Source of the DNA: JBCBDX01 sp039815825
Lineage (GTDB): Bacteria; Pseudomonadota; Alphaproteobacteria; Rhizobiales; Rhizobiaceae
Direction of reading: 5' to 3'
DNA: 64,000 nucleotides
Assembly (NCBI GenBank): GCA_039815825.1
Contig: JBCBYO010000001.1
Location: forward strand, 124,001-188,000
In this document: piece after piece, positions 60,865 to 64,000 of the stretch
Layout of the letters: each line of letters opens with the position of its first letter
Position numbering within the stretch: the first letter of the stretch is position 1
Position numbers and translations under genes: made by a program
Notes under the pieces: model-generated
What the model saw: only the letters and a program-made list of their open reading frames with translations
What the model was told of the DNA's origin: nothing
Databases searched by the model: none

Positions 60865-62199
60865 TTACGCAGACCATAGCGCATTGGATGATATGGGCCA
60901 CTCAACGCGGGCGATCGCGCCTTTGCCAGCTTTGGCACCATTTGAAAAATCAAGTTGCGCACCGGTGCGCTCCAGCAGTGTTTTTGCAATGAAGATTCCC
61001 AACCCCAAACCTTCTGAACCTTCCCGTGCTCTTTTGGGACCACGTGTGGCCGAAAGATCCGGTTCGCCAAGCCGTTCCAACTGGTCGACCCCGTAGCCCG
61101 GGCCATCATCCATGACTTCCACCGTAACTGAAGCGTCAGACCAATAGCACCCGACATGGACTTTCGAAGCAGCAAAATCCACCGCGTTTTCGACGAGATT
61201 TCCCAATCCGTAGATGATGCCCGGATTGCGCACAAACACCGGCATGTCACCATCTCCTTCGGCATGAACGTCGATCGTTATGCCAAGATCGCGATGCGGC
61301 GCGATAATTTCTTCAAGCATGGCGGTCAAAGCCAGCTGCGAAATGGGTGCTTCAGACGATGTATTGAGCGTTGCGATGCGCGACAGGATTTCCCGGCACC
61401 GATTGGCCTGATCACGCAAAAGGCGCACATCTTCCTTTAGTTCATGGTCATCGGCAGTTGCCAAATCCATTTCCTTGGCCACCAGTGAGATAGTTGCCAA
61501 AGGCGTCCCAAGTTCGTGGGCCGCTGCAGCCGCCAATCCGTCGATGGCCGATAGATGTTGCTCACGCTGTAGTACTAACTCGGCTTCATTGAGCGCGTCG
61601 GCTAGGCTGCGCGCTTCATCTGCTACCCGGTGTATATAAAACGCGCTGAACAAAATGGATGAAAGCACGGCCCCCCACATGCCCAACAAAAAGATCAGGG
61701 GCAGTTCCAGTTCCGACTCCGGGTACCATGGTAGCGGAAAGTGGAAGAATGCGAGGAAGGAAGCCGCTACGCTTACAAGCAGACAAAGGGCGGCTGTATA
61801 GGCTGCTGGTAACGTGGCCGCTGAAATAACCACATGTACAATCATCAGCGCAGAGAAGGGGTTTCCCAGCCCGCCTGTCAAATAAAGCAGCGCAGCCAGC
61901 TGAACGATATCAAACACCAATACCCACAACACGCTATTGGGGCCAAGACGTTGGTTGGCTGGAAACAACCAAATCAAAACAAGATTCAAGAGAGCCGAAA
62001 GCGCCAATAATAACGCACACGCGGCAACAGGAAACGGGAACTTAAAGTACCCCGCCACGATCGTCACGGCGATGCCTTGCCCTAATATCGCCAACCAACG
62101 GGTATTGGTTAGCGTGGATAGGCGCAAACGGGATTCTCGTTTGCCGCCGGCGGGACCCATTGCCGGTGCTGATATTGCTGTATCAACCATGGTTCGCAT
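60865..62199 (-). CDS. regB: Redox sensor histidine kinase RegB/ActS
   Basis: A 444-residue kinase with six N-terminal membrane helices, the quinone-sensing heptapeptide GGLGNPF (109-115), H-box AAAAHELGTP with His228, the redox-active Cys268 in QANRCREIL (matching Cys265 of Rhodobacter RegB), and HATPase motifs NLVENAVDFA, DDGPGYG and GLGIFIAKTLL. It phosphorylates RegA under reducing conditions. The ATG at 62199 is used; another is at 62190. It lies just downstream of hrpB on the same strand. Confidence 0.96.
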   Translation of the reverse strand: MRTMVDTAISAPAMGPAGGKRESRLRLSTLTNTRWLAILGQGIAVTIVAGYFKFPFPVAACALLLALSALLNLVLIWLFPANQRLGPNSVLWVLVFDIVQLAALLYLTGGLGNPFSALMIVHVVISAATLPAAYTAALCLLVSVAASFLAFFHFPLPWYPESELELPLIFLLGMWGAVLSSILFSAFYIHRVADEARSLADALNEAELVLQREQHLSAIDGLAAAAAHELGTPLATISLVAKEMDLATADDHELKEDVRLLRDQANRCREILSRIATLNTSSEAPISQLALTAMLEEIIAPHRDLGITIDVHAEGDGDMPVFVRNPGIIYGLGNLVENAVDFAASKVHVGCYWSDASVTVEVMDDGPGYGVDQLERLGEPDLSATRGPKRAREGSEGLGLGIFIAKTLLERTGAQLDFSNGAKAGKGAIARVEWPISSNALWSA

Positions 62200-62225
62200 A
62201 TGGCGCCTTAATGCTAAAAAACCAG

Positions 62226-64000
62226 CTATTTTCGCGGCTTGGCACGTGTTGTTGGCTCGGAAGATGCCGGATCATCCGGCCAAACATGTTTTGGGTAGCG
62301 CCCACGCATCTCTTTACGTACGTCTGCCCAGCTACCTTCCCAAAAACCCGTCAGATCAAGCGTCATCTGTATGGGACGTTGCGCGGGCGATAGCATTTCG
62401 ATCAGAAGCGGCGTTCGTCCATTGTTGATGTGAGGGTGCGCCTTTAATCCGAATAACTCTTGTACACGGACCGACAGGATTGGGTTCGCCTTTTCAATAT
62501 CGTAACGAAGTACGGCCCGGCGACCGGTTGGCAGCGGATAGGTCGATGGGGCGATGTCTTCCAATGCAGGCGGTAGATCGACAGGCAAACGCGCCAACAA
62601 TGCGCTCTCCAATTCGCCTTCTGACAGTTGGGATAGTGCGGTCTTGCCCACCATGTAAGGTTTCAGCCAGATCGGCGCTTGCGCGGCAAGTGTCTCGTCA
62701 CTGAAGTCGATCCAGTGTTCGCCCATATGTCGGTTGAGCCAGTTCAACCTTGCCAAGAGATCAAAATGCCGATCACCAAACGGTAGCACACCAAGCCCTT
62801 GTGACACGACAAGCGCGCAAAGTGCATCTTCCAGCTCATCGCCCGGGTTCAATTTTTCGGGTTTCGACGAGAGGGCTATCGCGCCCCAACATTTCTCGCG
62901 GCGCGCGACCAGACCACCAGTTTCGGTCGGTTTCACAACAAGCTTTTCTTCAAGCCGGCCAGCGAAGGCTTGTTCGATGTCGGCTTGGGTTACCGCCACA
63001 GCAAGAACAATGCGCCCCTGCGCGGCCGAACCAATGACATCGATCACTACCAAGAATTTCTCAACCGTAAGGCGATGCTCTTTCTCCAGCCGCACACCAC
63101 GGCCATTGGCCATTAAGTAGGTGCCCGTTTGCCCGTCTCTGCGTATTGCAATCCGATCCGGGAACGCATCGAGTAGCACCCGCCCAATAGTGGCGTGCTC
63201 GCCGTGTCCATTTGAAAACGTCAACCGCCCCGCTAGCGCCTTAGCGCGCTGACGTATCGCTTGTCCGCGTTTTCCAAAGTGCCCATTTTCAAGATCACGG
63301 AGAATAGTCTCTGCATCCGTTTCCCGGCGCGTTGGTGCAAGATCGATAATGATCAAAGCAACAGTTGCGCGAAACTCGGCGTCTGCCTTGTTGGTCGCAG
63401 CGGACACCATGGCGGCCAACGGCACTGGCAAAGCTATGCGAGCGATCTGTTTGCCAAGGTCAGTTAGACTGCCGTGCTCGGTCAACGCACCCAACTGAAC
63501 TAGACTGTCGCGCGCAAGGGCGAGTGCGGCCGGTGGTGGTTTGTCAAGTAATGGAAGAGCCATCGGGTCGCTTGCACCCCAAAGCGCGCAATCGAGCACA
63601 AATTGCCGGAGATCGGTGCGTTCAATTTCCGGCGGATCAAAGGGCCGCAAAGCACGGGTTTGCCCTTCATGCCAAAGCCGTACCGCCATTCCCGGAGCCG
63701 TTCGCCCTGCACGGCCAGCCCGCTGCTCGGCGGTTGCCTGCGAAACACGAACTGTTTCCAGTCGCGTGGTTTGAAATCGTGCCTCATAAACCGCTTCACG
63801 CGACAAGCCGCTATCGATGACATTATTGACCCCGTCGATAGTGATCGACGTTTGGGCTACCGCAGTAGCAAGGACGACCTTACGCACGCCCGGCGGTGTC
63901 GGCTCGATTGCCAGCGCCTGATCCTTCAAGTCCATGGCACCAAAGAGCGGCGCCACCCATACCTTATCACCCGCCACATCGGTGAGCAGGTCGCGGGTTC
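62226..64000 (-). CDS. hrpB: ATP-dependent helicase HrpB (5' end beyond the window)
   Basis: At least 591 residues of a DEAH-box helicase, open to the window end; the Walker A, DEAH and N-terminal RecA domain lie beyond 64000. The visible part has the second RecA domain (VLATAVAQTSITIDGV, QATAEQRAGRAGRTAPG motif VI), the helicase-associated HA2 region, and the HrpB-specific C-terminus ending in WPDDPASSEPTTRAKPRK. Its RNA role is unproven in most bacteria. The frame continues upstream of the first in-frame GTG as NPRDLLTDVAGDKVW, so the truncation is due to the window only. Confidence 0.93.
   Translation of the reverse strand, partial: TRDLLTDVAGDKVWVAPLFGAMDLKDQALAIEPTPPGVRKVVLATAVAQTSITIDGVNNVIDSGLSREAVYEARFQTTRLETVRVSQATAEQRAGRAGRTAPGMAVRLWHEGQTRALRPFDPPEIERTDLRQFVLDCALWGASDPMALPLLDKPPPAALALARDSLVQLGALTEHGSLTDLGKQIARIALPVPLAAMVSAATNKADAEFRATVALIIIDLAPTRRETDAETILRDLENGHFGKRGQAIRQRAKALAGRLTFSNGHGEHATIGRVLLDAFPDRIAIRRDGQTGTYLMANGRGVRLEKEHRLTVEKFLVVIDVIGSAAQGRIVLAVAVTQADIEQAFAGRLEEKLVVKPTETGGLVARREKCWGAIALSSKPEKLNPGDELEDALCALVVSQGLGVLPFGDRHFDLLARLNWLNRHMGEHWIDFSDETLAAQAPIWLKPYMVGKTALSQLSEGELESALLARLPVDLPPALEDIAPSTYPLPTGRRAVLRYDIEKANPILSVRVQELFGLKAHPHINNGRTPLLIEMLSPAQRPIQMTLDLTGFWEGSWADVRKEMRGRYPKHVWPDDPASSEPTTRAKPRK

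Noticed and set aside
1..64000. tRNA, rRNA, CRISPR array, transposase or prophage genes
   Set aside because: No direct-repeat arrays, tRNA T-loop signatures, rRNA sequence, transposase or phage structural/integrase proteins were seen. Intergenic gaps are too short for rRNA.

Overview
The window is 64 kb of chromosome from an alphaproteobacterium, most likely a member of the Hyphomicrobiales (Rhizobiales). This rests on gene content and order: rimP-nusA-ylxR-infB-rbfA-truB; tsaB-rimI-plsC-miaB-phoH-ybeY-corC-lnt-xre-metK-trmB; lptC-lptA-lptB-rpoN-hpf-ptsN; mutS-glnD-murJ-trpS; an OlsB-type ornithine-lipid acyltransferase; and a RegB/RegA (ActS/ActR) redox pair beside mmcB and hrpB. Moderate base composition and a galactoside uptake locus would fit a marine or plant/alga-associated member, but the genus cannot be named. 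I see no rRNA, tRNA, CRISPR array, insertion sequence or prophage. Genes are packed with many 1-8 bp overlaps, and no gap over about 215 bp lacks a gene.

Region 1 (1-9968, minus strand) is the translation/transcription operon. It has a recognisable sigma-70-type promoter and an intrinsic-terminator-like hairpin in a leader of about 75 nt before rimP. A small HNH gene lies between rbfA and truB, and truB is followed by an aldehyde dehydrogenase, a GNAT acetyltransferase and a small membrane protein. Region 2 (10035-21396) holds a lipoprotein polysaccharide deacetylase (plus) and a long minus-strand run from tsaB to trmB covering tRNA modification, phospholipid and lipoprotein acylation, 16S rRNA maturation and S-adenosylmethionine synthesis.

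Region 3 (21436-34328) is the main accessory locus, a galactoside utilisation system. A nine-gene minus-strand operon encodes an ABC binding protein, two permeases, a GH36 alpha-galactosidase, an SDR probably acting as galactose dehydrogenase, 2-dehydro-3-deoxygalactonokinase, KDPGal aldolase, an SMP-30 lactonase and a GH42 beta-galactosidase. It diverges from an IclR regulator and the transporter ATPase. A perfect inverted repeat (GTTCCA-N5-TGGAAC) between the two transcripts is the likely operator. The scheme is import of intact galactosides, cytoplasmic hydrolysis and oxidative (De Ley-Doudoroff) breakdown of galactose to pyruvate and glyceraldehyde-3-phosphate. Galactonate dehydratase is the one step not encoded here.

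Region 4 (34336-43416) has ptsN, the ribosome hibernation factor, rpoN, the Lpt lipopolysaccharide-export genes, then rightward sppA, ihfB, lapA, two RNA methyltransferases and lspA. Region 5 (43470-58899) has an AcuI/YhdH-like reductase, a soluble hybrid histidine kinase, olsB, the malic enzyme (minus), mutS, glnD, murJ, trpS, a universal stress protein and a NifU-type Fe-S scaffold, closed by a bidirectional terminator. Region 6 (58970-64000) has an L,D-transpeptidase lipoprotein, mmcB, regA, regB and a 5'-truncated hrpB running off the window end.
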